From assembly GCA_016704535.1 (NCBI GenBank), contig JADIZZ010000023.1, positions 434,001 to 498,000 of the forward strand: DNA of 64,000 nt, written 5' to 3'. A program made the translations under genes and the position numbers. How positions within the stretch are numbered: the first letter of the stretch is position 1; every line of letters starts with the position of its first letter. Shown here piece after piece: positions 53,003 through 61,851 of this stretch. Source of the stretch: Betaproteobacteria bacterium (GTDB lineage Bacteria; Pseudomonadota; Gammaproteobacteria; Burkholderiales; Burkholderiaceae_C). A model generated the notes under the pieces. That model saw only the letters and a list, made by a program, of their open reading frames with translations, ran no database searches and was not told where the DNA came from.

Positions 53003-53032
53003 GAGCATGAAGGGGTCGAGCATGAAGGGGTC
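53003..53032. repeat. 15-bp tandem duplication at the left RAYT edge
   Basis: GAGCATGAAGGGGTC occurs at 53003-53017 and 53018-53032 with no mismatch. Each unit ends in the terminal GGGGTC of the element; the first nine bases belong to the outside flank. Confidence 0.92.
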
Positions 53033-53957
53033 AGGTCTTGCCTTTTGCCTTCAACGCCTCGAACGCGGCAATCACACGGCTCACCCTGGACACCGACAGG
53101 CCGAGCGCCGCCGCCAAATGCGTCATCGTGGCGCCGCCTTGGGTGTAGGCGGTGTGCAGGGCCTCGTCGCGCGACATGCCGGCCTGCAGCAGCTGCGGCA
53201 GTTCAAGCGGCCGGCTGCGCTGCACGCCCGGTACGTCGTGGGCGCGGCGTTGAGTGGTGGGAAGCGCCGCGAGCAGGGTGTCGGCGAAAGTCTCGTCGCC
53301 CAGGAACACCTGCCGCGTCAGGCCCCGCGCCCAAAAGTCAGACTCCACCGCCTGGTCGACCAATTCGGCATACCGCGCTGCGGCGCGGTGGCGGTCAGCG
53401 TCACCGGCCACGGGCGCGGACAGCAGGTAGCCGTACAGGCCGTCGGTGTCCAGCCAGTCCGGCGTCCGCCGAAGCCCAAGGTGCGCGCGGCAACTCGACC
53501 ACGGCCAGGCCTGCGGCGTGCGCACGATGCCGGCAGCAACGGGGTTGCGCTCGACGTAGCGGCACAGGGTCAGCAGGTAGGCGTCGCGGTCGACCAGGAT
53601 GGCCTTGAAACGCCCCTGGAACAGATGTCCGACCAGCCCGTGGCGGCGGTTGAAGCGCTGCGTGTAGACCCCGTTGAGGTGGCGCATCAGACGCGACAGG
53701 TTGCTCTGCCGCGTGTGCAGGACCAGGTGGTAGTGGTTGCCCATCAGGCAGTAGGCCAGCGCCTGTGCATCGAAGCGCTCTGTCGTTTGCGCCAGCACGT
53801 CCAGATGGGCATGGCGGTCTGCATCGTCGCGGTAGATGTCCTCGCGCCGATCACCCCGCGAGGTGATGTGGTAGGTGGCGCCGGGGATTTCCACGCGGAG
53901 GGGGCGGGACATGCGAGCAGCATAGACTTGGGCAGGCAAAAGGCAAGACCTGACCCC
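53027..53957 (-). mobile_element. RAYT-type single-transposase element with 23-bp terminal inverted repeats
   Basis: The element is bounded by GGGGTCAGGTCTTGCCTTTT-GCC at 53027-53049 and its exact reverse complement at 53935-53957. It is 931 bp long and contains only the transposase gene, whose stop codon lies inside the left repeat. The transposase is of the HUH/Y1 (IS200-like, REP-associated) type, which normally does not use terminal inverted repeats as DDE elements do; its ends are usually hairpin-forming REPs. A short tandem duplication sits at each outside edge. Boundaries are as read; no empty site is available. Confidence 0.8.
53031..53912 (-). CDS. REP-associated tyrosine transposase (RAYT, Y1_Tnp), intact copy A
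   Basis: A 293-residue HUH endonuclease/transposase. RVEIPGATYHITSRGDRREDIY is the family N-terminus, CLMGNHYHLVLHT carries the His-x-His metal site near residue 60, and NGVYTQRFNRRHG has the catalytic Tyr83. A helical C-terminal region and a helix-turn-helix-like end (AAALGLSVSRVSRVIAAF) follow. The coding end KGKT-stop is formed by the left terminal repeat. Start is ATG 53912, consistent with family length. Confidence 0.93.
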   Translation of the reverse strand: MSRPLRVEIPGATYHITSRGDRREDIYRDDADRHAHLDVLAQTTERFDAQALAYCLMGNHYHLVLHTRQSNLSRLMRHLNGVYTQRFNRRHGLVGHLFQGRFKAILVDRDAYLLTLCRYVERNPVAAGIVRTPQAWPWSSCRAHLGLRRTPDWLDTDGLYGYLLSAPVAGDADRHRAAARYAELVDQAVESDFWARGLTRQVFLGDETFADTLLAALPTTQRRAHDVPGVQRSRPLELPQLLQAGMSRDEALHTAYTQGGATMTHLAAALGLSVSRVSRVIAAFEALKAKGKT

Positions 53958-53983
53958 ACTCGCTGTGGACCCCACTCGCTGTG
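53952..53983. repeat. 16-bp tandem duplication at the right RAYT edge
   Basis: GACCCCACTCGCTGTG occurs at 53952-53967 and 53968-53983, identical. Each unit begins with the terminal GACCCC of the element (reverse complement of GGGGTC); the last ten bases belong to the outside flank, next to brnA. Confidence 0.92.
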
Positions 53984-53995
53984 CGGCTGGCGTAC

Positions 53996-54310
53996 TCAGG
54001 CCGCAGATGCGTCGCGGAAGGCGCGCAACACCGAATTGATGCGGGTTTGATAGCCTGGCCCCTGCGCCTTGAACCACTCGATCACGTCTTGGTCGACTCG
54101 CAGCGAAATGAGTTCCTTGGACGGGACCGGTTTGAGCCCTCTGCGAACGATGCCACGGACCACGTGTGCCGGGTCGAACTCGGGGTGTTCTTCCGAGGCC
54201 TGCCCCTTCTTCGAGGACATGAGGCGCGTCCAGTCAGTCTCGGACTTCGTTGAAGTAGCGTCGCGCTTCGCGGCCGGTTGCTTTGCGGAAGGAGATGATG
54301 CGGATTTCAT
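53996..54310 (-). CDS. brnA: BrnA antitoxin
   Basis: A 104-residue antitoxin. TDWTRLMSSKKG, then GIVRRGLKPVPSKELISLRVDQDVIEWFKAQGPGYQTRINSVLRAF is the BrnA core with its ribbon-helix-helix-like end, which binds DNA and masks BrnT. The start at ATG 54310 lies inside brnT, so about 25 codons are read in two frames. A shorter start is possible. Downstream lies the right RAYT edge. Confidence 0.85.
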   Translation of the reverse strand: MKSASSPSAKQPAAKRDATSTKSETDWTRLMSSKKGQASEEHPEFDPAHVVRGIVRRGLKPVPSKELISLRVDQDVIEWFKAQGPGYQTRINSVLRAFRDASAA

Positions 54311-54509
54311 CGTCAGACTCTGTGTGTGCCACGGAGACTGGCACACCAGCCAGTAGCCCCAAGCTTATGAAGCGTTGCTCTCCGTAGGCAAAGCGATCGT
54401 CCTCATAGGTGAAGGTCAAGCCTTCGAAGACGCGAGGAGCATCAACGAAGTCAAGACCATGCTCCTTGAGATTGACGGACCGCTTGCGCTCGGACCAGGT
54501 GAAACGCAT
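54234..54509 (-). CDS. brnT: BrnT ribonuclease toxin
   Basis: A protein of about 91 residues of the BrnT (DUF497) family. FTWSERKRSVNLKEHGLDFVDAPRVFEG, then EQRFISLGLLAGVPVSVAHTE, then IRIISFRKATGREARRYF match its order of conserved blocks. BrnT has a RelE-like fold and cleaves RNA. ATG 54509 is preferred to 54515 because family members begin at that point. The 10-bp palindrome just upstream is a candidate site for BrnA autoregulation. Confidence 0.88.
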   Translation of the reverse strand: MRFTWSERKRSVNLKEHGLDFVDAPRVFEGLTFTYEDDRFAYGEQRFISLGLLAGVPVSVAHTESDDEIRIISFRKATGREARRYFNEVRD

Positions 54510-54516
54510 GCACAAG

Positions 54517-54526
54517 TGTAGCTACA
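54517..54526. promoter_or_regulatory. TGTAGCTACA palindrome, candidate BrnA operator
   Basis: A perfect 10-bp palindrome lies 7 bp upstream of the brnT start on the minus strand. BrnA is known to repress its own operon by binding palindromic sites; that this is the site is inferred from position and symmetry. Confidence 0.4.
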
Positions 54527-54578
54527 TTGAGGGCGCCCTGACTACTGGACGTCGCGTGACTGATCGCTGCAACACGGG

Positions 54579-55747
54579 TCAGGCGGCACGCGGCGGTTGC
54601 GGTTGACCCAGCACTTGGTCATACAGCCGCTGGTAGGCCCCCACCATCGCCTGCAGGCTGAAACGCTGCTCCACGGCCGCGCGGCCGGCGGTGCCCATGT
54701 GGGCGGCCTCTTGCGGCTGTTGCGCCAGCTGACACAGGGCTTGGGCCAGGGCCGGCACGTCGTCGCTGGGCACCACGAGGCCGGTGCGGCCGTGGTCCAC
54801 CAGTTCGGCATTGCCGCCGACCCGGGTGGCGACGACCGGCAGGCCGCAGGCCATGGCTTCCAGGATGGTGTTGGACACGCCTTCGGCCAGCGAGGGCAGC
54901 ACGAAGCAGTGCAGCCCTCGCATCACGGCGGGCACGTCGCTGCGCTCGCCGGGCAGCCAGGCCAGGTCGGCGGCGCCGGCATCGGCCAGCACGGCCTGCG
55001 CCTGGGCCCGCAGCGGGCCTTCGCCCACCAGCACCAGCCTCAGGCGTTCGCGCAGCGCGGGCTGTCGCTGCAGCGCCTGCACGAAAGCCCGGGCCAACAG
55101 GGTCTGGTGCTTGACGGTTTGCATGCGGCCCACGGTGCCCACGAGCCAGTGGTCGGGCGCAGCAAAGGGGCAGCCGGGGATGGACGCCGGACCGGCGGGC
55201 GCTGGGTGGAAGCCCTGCGCATCCACGCCGTTGTAGATCTGCTCGATGCGCCCGGGCGCAATGCCCACCCGGTTCACCAGATAACCCTGCAGATCCTGCG
55301 ACAAGGCGACGTAGCGCCGCACGAAGGGTGAATACAGCCGGCGCATGCGCTGGTGCTTCGGGCTGCTGCCGTCCAGGTCCTCCACGTCGCGGCCGTGCTC
55401 GCCGTGGATGCGCCCGGGCACCCCCGCAGCCCAGGCCACGGGCTGCATTTCCAGGGCCGCCAGGTTGCGGGTGTGCACGATGGCGGGGCGGTGTTCACGC
55501 AGCAGGCGCCACAGCCGCGGATACAGGCGTGCGCCCTGCCCCGGCGGCTTGTGCAAGGCGACGCAGAGCACGCTGGAGTCTTGCAGGCGCAAGCGGAAGT
55601 CGGTGACTTCGGTCAAGGCCACCACCATGTGCCGGTAGGCACCGGCAGGCATGTGGTTGATGAGGTTGACGACGCCGTTCTCCAGGCCGCCGGTGTCGAA
55701 GCGGTGCAGGATGTGGGCGACCAGCGGGCGCGGGTCGCGCGCCGGAT

Positions 55748-55751
<4 letters not shown>
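54579..55751 (-). CDS. Exosortase A-associated GT4 sugar transferase (Stp2-like)
   Basis: A 390-residue GT4 enzyme. LVAHILHRFDTGGLENGVVNLINHMP is the recognisable start of the PEP-CTERM/EpsH1-system Stp2 family; HGEHGRDVEDLDGS, IYNGVDAQGFHP and LPSLAEGVSNTILEAMACGLPVVAT complete the acceptor and donor parts. GTG 55751 overlaps the stop of the dehydrogenase gene, so a frame that continues upstream to 56654 is not coding. It is the last XrtA-cluster gene before the island; only about 70 bp separate its end from brnT. Confidence 0.9.
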
Positions 55752-57028
<1,277 letters not shown>

Positions 57029-57086
57029 TCTGTCCTTCCTTCTCGATGCAAAGAGGGGGTTGCGCGGATGTGGGTTCGGGCGTCGG

Positions 57087-58652
57087 CTAGCGCCGATCGC
57101 GGGTCTGCTGCAGCAGGTCACCCAGCGGAGTGAGGTTGGCCGCTGCGAAGGCACGTACCGCGGCGGCCCCGTCCTCGAAGCTGTCGCGGTCGGCGTAGAT
57201 CACGATGGCCGCACCGTCGTCGCCCCGGCCCATCAGCCGGGCCAGCGCGTTACGCAGCTTGGCCTCGGCGTCGCCGGCGACGAAGCGGCCGTCGATCCAG
57301 TAGACGCGCCAGGCCACCAGGGCCTGGGGCGCGGCACGGTCGGCCGTGGTGGGGGCCTGGATGTCGGTGGACTGCGCGTCGATGCGGCGCCCGGCGGACT
57401 CGACCGACACGCGCCGGCTGCCCATCGGATTCCACTTCCGGTCGTTCATCCCGACCACTTCGTTCCGCGAACTGACCAGCTTGCGCTCGCCCTCCTGCCC
57501 ACGGTAGTAGGCGACGAACAGCCCCACCCGACCGGCCGGGCCTGCGTAGCCTTGGTGCGCCAGGGTCGACGGGTTCTGCCAGACCGGGGTCCATTCGAGT
57601 GCGGGTTTGTCGACGAGCGTCCAGCCCGCGGGCAACGTCGCCGGCAAACCCAGCTGCGGCGGGCTCGCGGCGCGCTCCACGCGCTGCAGCTCCCACGTCA
57701 CCAGGTGCGGCGCGACGCTGATGAGCAACGCGCCCAGGGCGGTGGCCACCAGGGCGCCCGTGCTGGCATCGGCCTGGGTCGTCAGCGCCACCGGACCCTG
57801 CGGCTGCGGGTCGTCGGGCTGGGCCCAGCGCGAGCCGATCATGAACATCACGAAGATGACGACGCCGAAGAAGACCCAACCGTACAGGATATGGTCGACG
57901 CCGACGGCAATGCGGTTGCCCGACAGGTGCCCGAGCATGACGATGATGTAGGCGCGCAGCCAGTTGGCGACGATGGGCACCGCCAGCGACACCAGCATGA
58001 ACACCACGCGCCGCTTGTACGAGCGGAAGTTGAGGTAGGCGAACAGGCTGCCGACCATGAAGGAAGCGATCAGGTAGCGCACGCCGCTGCATTCGTCGAT
58101 GACCGACCAGCTGCCCGTGGGAATGACGAAGCGCAGGCCTTCGCGGTAGATAGGCACGCCGGTGACCTGGAGCGCGACGACGACGAAGTCCGCCGTCCAG
58201 TTCATCATCGGCAGCAGCATGAATTCGCCGAAGGGCACGCCGAAGAACAGGAAGAGCAGCGGGAAGAGGATCACCGAGGCGACTTGCAGCCCCAGCACGG
58301 CAGGCACCGCCAGCACCAGCAGCCCCACCCACGCGAACTGCGACGCGGCGTTGACGAGCACCAGGTCCGACACCAGCCACACCGCACTGCAGGCCGCCAT
58401 GGCCGCCAGCAGCCAGGGCTGCGGACGCGGCACCAGGCGTGCGAGCGTCGCGCGCTGGCGCCAGATGAGCCAGGCGGTGATGGGCGGCACCAGGAAGGCG
58501 TGCGCGAAGGTCTCCGAGCGGTACCAGATGCCGACCATGCCGATCATGGTGTCGCGGTAGGCGACGGCCAGGCACAGCAACACGAAGCCGAGCGTGACGA
58601 GGGCGGCGCGCCACGGCGACGCCGTGACCGTGGGGGTAAGGACGGCACTCAT
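57087..58652 (-). CDS. xrtA: Exosortase A fused to EpsI domain
   Basis: A 521-residue inner-membrane protein. About eight helices form the exosortase transpeptidase-like part, with the triad in DECSGVRYL (Cys188), NWLRAY (Arg233) and VDHILYGW (His254). The C-terminal 190 residues (WTLVDKPALEWTPVW through LVAWRVYWIDGRFV) are the periplasmic EpsI domain. Exosortase A cleaves and anchors PEP-CTERM proteins and is tied to exopolysaccharide loci like this one. Its start overlaps the upstream transferase stop (ATGA). No PEP-CTERM substrate is seen in the window. Confidence 0.94.
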   Translation of the reverse strand: MSAVLTPTVTASPWRAALVTLGFVLLCLAVAYRDTMIGMVGIWYRSETFAHAFLVPPITAWLIWRQRATLARLVPRPQPWLLAAMAACSAVWLVSDLVLVNAASQFAWVGLLVLAVPAVLGLQVASVILFPLLFLFFGVPFGEFMLLPMMNWTADFVVVALQVTGVPIYREGLRFVIPTGSWSVIDECSGVRYLIASFMVGSLFAYLNFRSYKRRVVFMLVSLAVPIVANWLRAYIIVMLGHLSGNRIAVGVDHILYGWVFFGVVIFVMFMIGSRWAQPDDPQPQGPVALTTQADASTGALVATALGALLISVAPHLVTWELQRVERAASPPQLGLPATLPAGWTLVDKPALEWTPVWQNPSTLAHQGYAGPAGRVGLFVAYYRGQEGERKLVSSRNEVVGMNDRKWNPMGSRRVSVESAGRRIDAQSTDIQAPTTADRAAPQALVAWRVYWIDGRFVAGDAEAKLRNALARLMGRGDDGAAIVIYADRDSFEDGAAAVRAFAAANLTPLGDLLQQTRDRR

Positions 58653-59911
58653 GCGACGGGGTGGTTCTGCAGGGTTGAACGGGGCACGGCCCGGGCCGAC
58701 AGGCGCCCGAGTTCGGCAAGTTGCCTGTCGAGCGCGGCCAGGTGGCTGGCCCAGGTGTAGCGTTGCTGTACACACAGCCGCGCCGCGACGCCGATGGCCG
58801 CCGCAGCGGACGCAGCACGCAGCAGGCGGTCGATGACCTGCACGTACTCGTCGGGCTCGGCCGCGTCCAGGATCTCGCGGCCGCTCTGCACGTCGAGCGC
58901 GTCCACGCAAGGCGTGGCCGCGACCACCGGCTTGCCCATGGCCATGGCCTCCAGGATCTTGTTCTGGATGCCGCGCGCCAGCCGCAGCGGCGCGACGACG
59001 ACGGCCGCGTGCTGCAGGTAGGGGCGCACGTCGGGCACGGTGCCGGACACGACGACGCCTGCCGAAGGATCGGCGGCCAGCGCCCGCACCGCCGGCGTCG
59101 GCGCCCGGCCCACGATGTGCAGGCGCAGGCGCGGCCAGCGGGCCCGCAACTGTGGCAGAGCCTGGCCGGCGAACCAGGTCACCGCGTCGACGTTGGGCCA
59201 GTAGTCCATGGCGCCGGTGAACACGAGCGGGATCTCGTCCGCGTCGAAGGGCGAGGCGTGCTGCGTGTCCGGGCTGAAGTAGGCGGTGTCGACGCCGTTG
59301 GTCATGGCTTCGACCTGGCCTGCGCACTCGGGTGCGAGGCTGCGGAACAGGTCGGCCTCGGTTTCGGTGGCCAGGAAACAGCGCCGCGACTGCGCGGCGG
59401 CCTGCCGCTCGCAGGCCAGCAGGCGCTGCGCTTCGCGCTGGTACACCCACGACATCGGCCAGCGGTGGCGCGGCGCGTAGGCCTGCCACTTGGCCGAGTC
59501 GACGTCGACCATGTCCAGCAGCATGGGCAGCTGCGGATGCGCCTGCGCGTAGGGGGCCATCGACGACGAGAACACGACGGCGGCGGTGATGTCCTCGCGC
59601 TCGACGGTCTGCGCCACCCAACGGCGAAGGCCGGCGCTGCGGTAGTAGTGCAGCGAGAGCGCCTCTCCGGTCAGCAAGCCGGCCAGGCTGCGCGCGCGTG
59701 CCATGCGCGGGTGCAGGCGCTCGACGTGCAGGCCGGCGCACTGGCTGCGCAGCGCGTCGACGTGCTGCTCGTCGTCGGGGTCGTCGACGAAGGTGCCCAC
59801 GAACACCCGGTGCCGCGACGCCAGATGCTGCAGCAGGTGGTACGAGCGCACCTTGTCGCCCTTGTTCGGCGGGAAGGGCATGCGGTGAACGAGGTAGAGC
59901 AGATTCGCCAT
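58649..59911 (-). CDS. Exosortase A-associated sugar transferase (Stp1-like)
   Basis: A 420-residue GT4 enzyme. NLLYLVHRMPFPPNKGDKVRSYHLLQHL is the diagnostic N-terminus of the PEP-CTERM/EpsH1 Stp1 family. LDMVDVDSAKWQAYAP, VFTGAMDYWPNVDAVTWFA and APLRLARGIQNKILEAMAMGKPVVA complete the fold. Start at ATG 59911, with an alternative GTG/ATG further up near 59923. Tightly coupled to xrtA. Confidence 0.93.
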   Translation of the reverse strand: MANLLYLVHRMPFPPNKGDKVRSYHLLQHLASRHRVFVGTFVDDPDDEQHVDALRSQCAGLHVERLHPRMARARSLAGLLTGEALSLHYYRSAGLRRWVAQTVEREDITAAVVFSSSMAPYAQAHPQLPMLLDMVDVDSAKWQAYAPRHRWPMSWVYQREAQRLLACERQAAAQSRRCFLATETEADLFRSLAPECAGQVEAMTNGVDTAYFSPDTQHASPFDADEIPLVFTGAMDYWPNVDAVTWFAGQALPQLRARWPRLRLHIVGRAPTPAVRALAADPSAGVVVSGTVPDVRPYLQHAAVVVAPLRLARGIQNKILEAMAMGKPVVAATPCVDALDVQSGREILDAAEPDEYVQVIDRLLRAASAAAAIGVAARLCVQQRYTWASHLAALDRQLAELGRLSARAVPRSTLQNHPVA

Positions 59912-59915
59912 GGCA

Positions 59916-60953
59916 TCAACCAAGGCTGCGCACGATGTGCGGCCCCAGCCAGTTGGCCACGCCCAGTGGCAGCCGCCGCCAGGCCTGGATCATCAGGCGG
60001 TACTTGGCGTTGGCCGGGTTGTTCTGCGGCACCGCGTCGCGCTTGTAGAGCCGGTACTCGTAGTGCAGCGGCGTGGGCTCGAAGCCCCAGTTCTTCTTGA
60101 ACGCGTAGGGGCCGGTGCCCAGCTTGCTGCGGCCGTAGTCGAAGGTCTTGAGGCCCCGTGCGCAGCTGCGGCGCATCAGATCCCAGTACTTGAAGTCGTT
60201 GGCCGCCAGGTCGCGCGCGGCCTCGTCGTCGCCGGCGTAGTAGGGCAGCACCTCGTCGCGGAAATAGAAGCTCAGCACGCTGGACAGTGGCCGCCCCTGC
60301 GCGCTGCTGACGGTGAGGATCTCGCAATCGTGGCCGAACTCGCGCTGCAGCGCGGCGAAGTAGCGCCGCGGCAGCGCCGGCGTGCCGTGCCGGTGCACGT
60401 TGCTGGCGTAGAGCCGGAAGAAGCGCTCTTCGTCGCCGTCGATGGTGCCGACCAGCCCGTTCTTGATGCCCTTGCGCACCATGGCGCGCTGCTTGCGCGG
60501 GATGGCCAGCATATTGGCCTCTTCGTCGGGCAGGATGGCCTTGCGGAAGGTGACGTACAGGTCCTGCGCCGGCCAGTCGGGGTGGCGACGTTCGGCGTGG
60601 CGCAGTTCCAGATGCTGCACGCCGAGCGACTGCGCCAGTCGCTGCGCCTCGGCCTCGAGCAGCGCCGCGCTGGCGGTGTCGGTCGCGGCCACGCCACCCA
60701 CCACGGCAAAGGGCAGGCTGGTGAGCGCATTGCCGAAGAGCACGCTCTTGACGTGGGCCAAGGGCAGCACGCCGGTGATGCGCTGGTCCGTCACCGCGCA
60801 CAGGTAGTGCGTGGGGTGGCCGAACACCTCGCCCAGCACACGCTGCCAGCCGGCGCGATGGAAGAAGCTGGCCTGCGGGCAGGCCATCACGAAGGCGTCC
60901 CAAGCGGCCGCCATGCCGCGGTCGCCCGGTTCCAGGCGCTGCAGGGTCGGCAT
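59916..60953 (-). CDS. FemAB-like GNAT-fold protein, XrtA/PEP-CTERM-associated
   Basis: A 345-residue protein of the FemAB-related family found in PEP-CTERM loci. FFHRAGWQRVLGEVFGHPTHYL and IPRKQRAMVRKGIKNGL are typical N-lobe segments; VLSFYFRDEVLPYYAGDDEAARDLAANDFKYWDLM, then FDYGRSKLGTGPYAFKKNWGFEP are the C-lobe acyl-transfer blocks. Such proteins may add an amino acid or acyl group to a polymer. Substrate is unknown. It lies between the deacetylase and Stp1 genes, the standard order. Confidence 0.9.
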   Translation of the reverse strand: MPTLQRLEPGDRGMAAAWDAFVMACPQASFFHRAGWQRVLGEVFGHPTHYLCAVTDQRITGVLPLAHVKSVLFGNALTSLPFAVVGGVAATDTASAALLEAEAQRLAQSLGVQHLELRHAERRHPDWPAQDLYVTFRKAILPDEEANMLAIPRKQRAMVRKGIKNGLVGTIDGDEERFFRLYASNVHRHGTPALPRRYFAALQREFGHDCEILTVSSAQGRPLSSVLSFYFRDEVLPYYAGDDEAARDLAANDFKYWDLMRRSCARGLKTFDYGRSKLGTGPYAFKKNWGFEPTPLHYEYRLYKRDAVPQNNPANAKYRLMIQAWRRLPLGVANWLGPHIVRSLG

Positions 60954-60961
60954 GCGCGCGC

Positions 60962-61840
60962 TCAGGCCAGCGCCGGCGCCAGGGTGTGCACCGGCACGGC
61001 CTCGCGCTGCAGGAAGATCTGGTCCATGCGTCCCCAGCGGAAGTCGCCCAGCAGCGCCTGCAGCCGACGGTCCATGCGCGGGATGTTGACGTAGTGGCGG
61101 AAGCGCGTCTTCGCGTCGATGCCGGGAATGCGCGGCTGGCCGGGGTCGATCTCCCAGGGGTGGAAGTAGAAGACCGCCGACTCGCGGTCGACGCGGTTCA
61201 CGCGGCCGATCATCCAGCGCGACACGGCGTACGGCAGCAGCCGGAAGTAGCCGCCCCCGCTGGAGGGCAGATTGCGCTTGCCCAGCCTCAGCGTCGTCAC
61301 CGGCACCTCCAGCAGGCCGTTGTGCAGGCGGTAGGCGAAGCGTGGCGAGTCGGGCATGCCGTAGTGGTCGTGGCGGATCGGGTAGATGCTGCTGCTGTAG
61401 TGGTAGCCGGCACGCGCCAAGGCGTCGAAGGCCCACAGGTTGGCGCGGCCAATGGAAAAGCTCGGTGCCCGGTAGCCCAGCACCGGCCGGCCGGTGATGT
61501 CTTCGAGCGTCTTCTTGGCGCGGTTGACGTCTTCGGTGAACGCGGCCAGGTCCAGGTCGCTGGCGCGTTCGTGGCCATGGCCGTGGCTGGCCAGTTCGTG
61601 GCCGCCGTCGACGATGCGGCGCACCAGCTCCGGGTGACGGTCGGCGATCCAGCCCAGCGTGAAGAAGGTGGCGCTCACGCCGCGCGCGTCCAGCAGCTCC
61701 AGGATGCGGTCGACGTTGCGTTCGACCCGGCGCTCGCGGCTGTCCCAGTCGGTGCGGTGGATGTAGGGCGCGAAGGCAGAGACCTGGAAGTAGTCTTCCA
61801 CGTCGATCGTCAGGGCATTGGTGATGGCCGGGGCACGCAT
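60962..61840 (-). CDS. XrtA-associated polysaccharide deacetylase
   Basis: A 292-residue NodB-domain protein. NALTIDVEDYFQVSAF has the first motif (Asp-Val-Glu-Asp), HELASHGHGHERASDLD the metal-binding histidines, and RPVLGYRAPSFSIGRANLW the third motif. SGGGYFRLLPY and FYFHPWEIDPGQPRIP are features of the PEP-CTERM locus deacetylase family. It would remove N-acetyl groups from the cluster's polymer or its precursor. Start ATG 61840 was chosen; GTG 61855 is possible. Confidence 0.93.
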   Translation of the reverse strand: MRAPAITNALTIDVEDYFQVSAFAPYIHRTDWDSRERRVERNVDRILELLDARGVSATFFTLGWIADRHPELVRRIVDGGHELASHGHGHERASDLDLAAFTEDVNRAKKTLEDITGRPVLGYRAPSFSIGRANLWAFDALARAGYHYSSSIYPIRHDHYGMPDSPRFAYRLHNGLLEVPVTTLRLGKRNLPSSGGGYFRLLPYAVSRWMIGRVNRVDRESAVFYFHPWEIDPGQPRIPGIDAKTRFRHYVNIPRMDRRLQALLGDFRWGRMDQIFLQREAVPVHTLAPALA

Positions 61841-61851
61841 GCCCTCGATTG

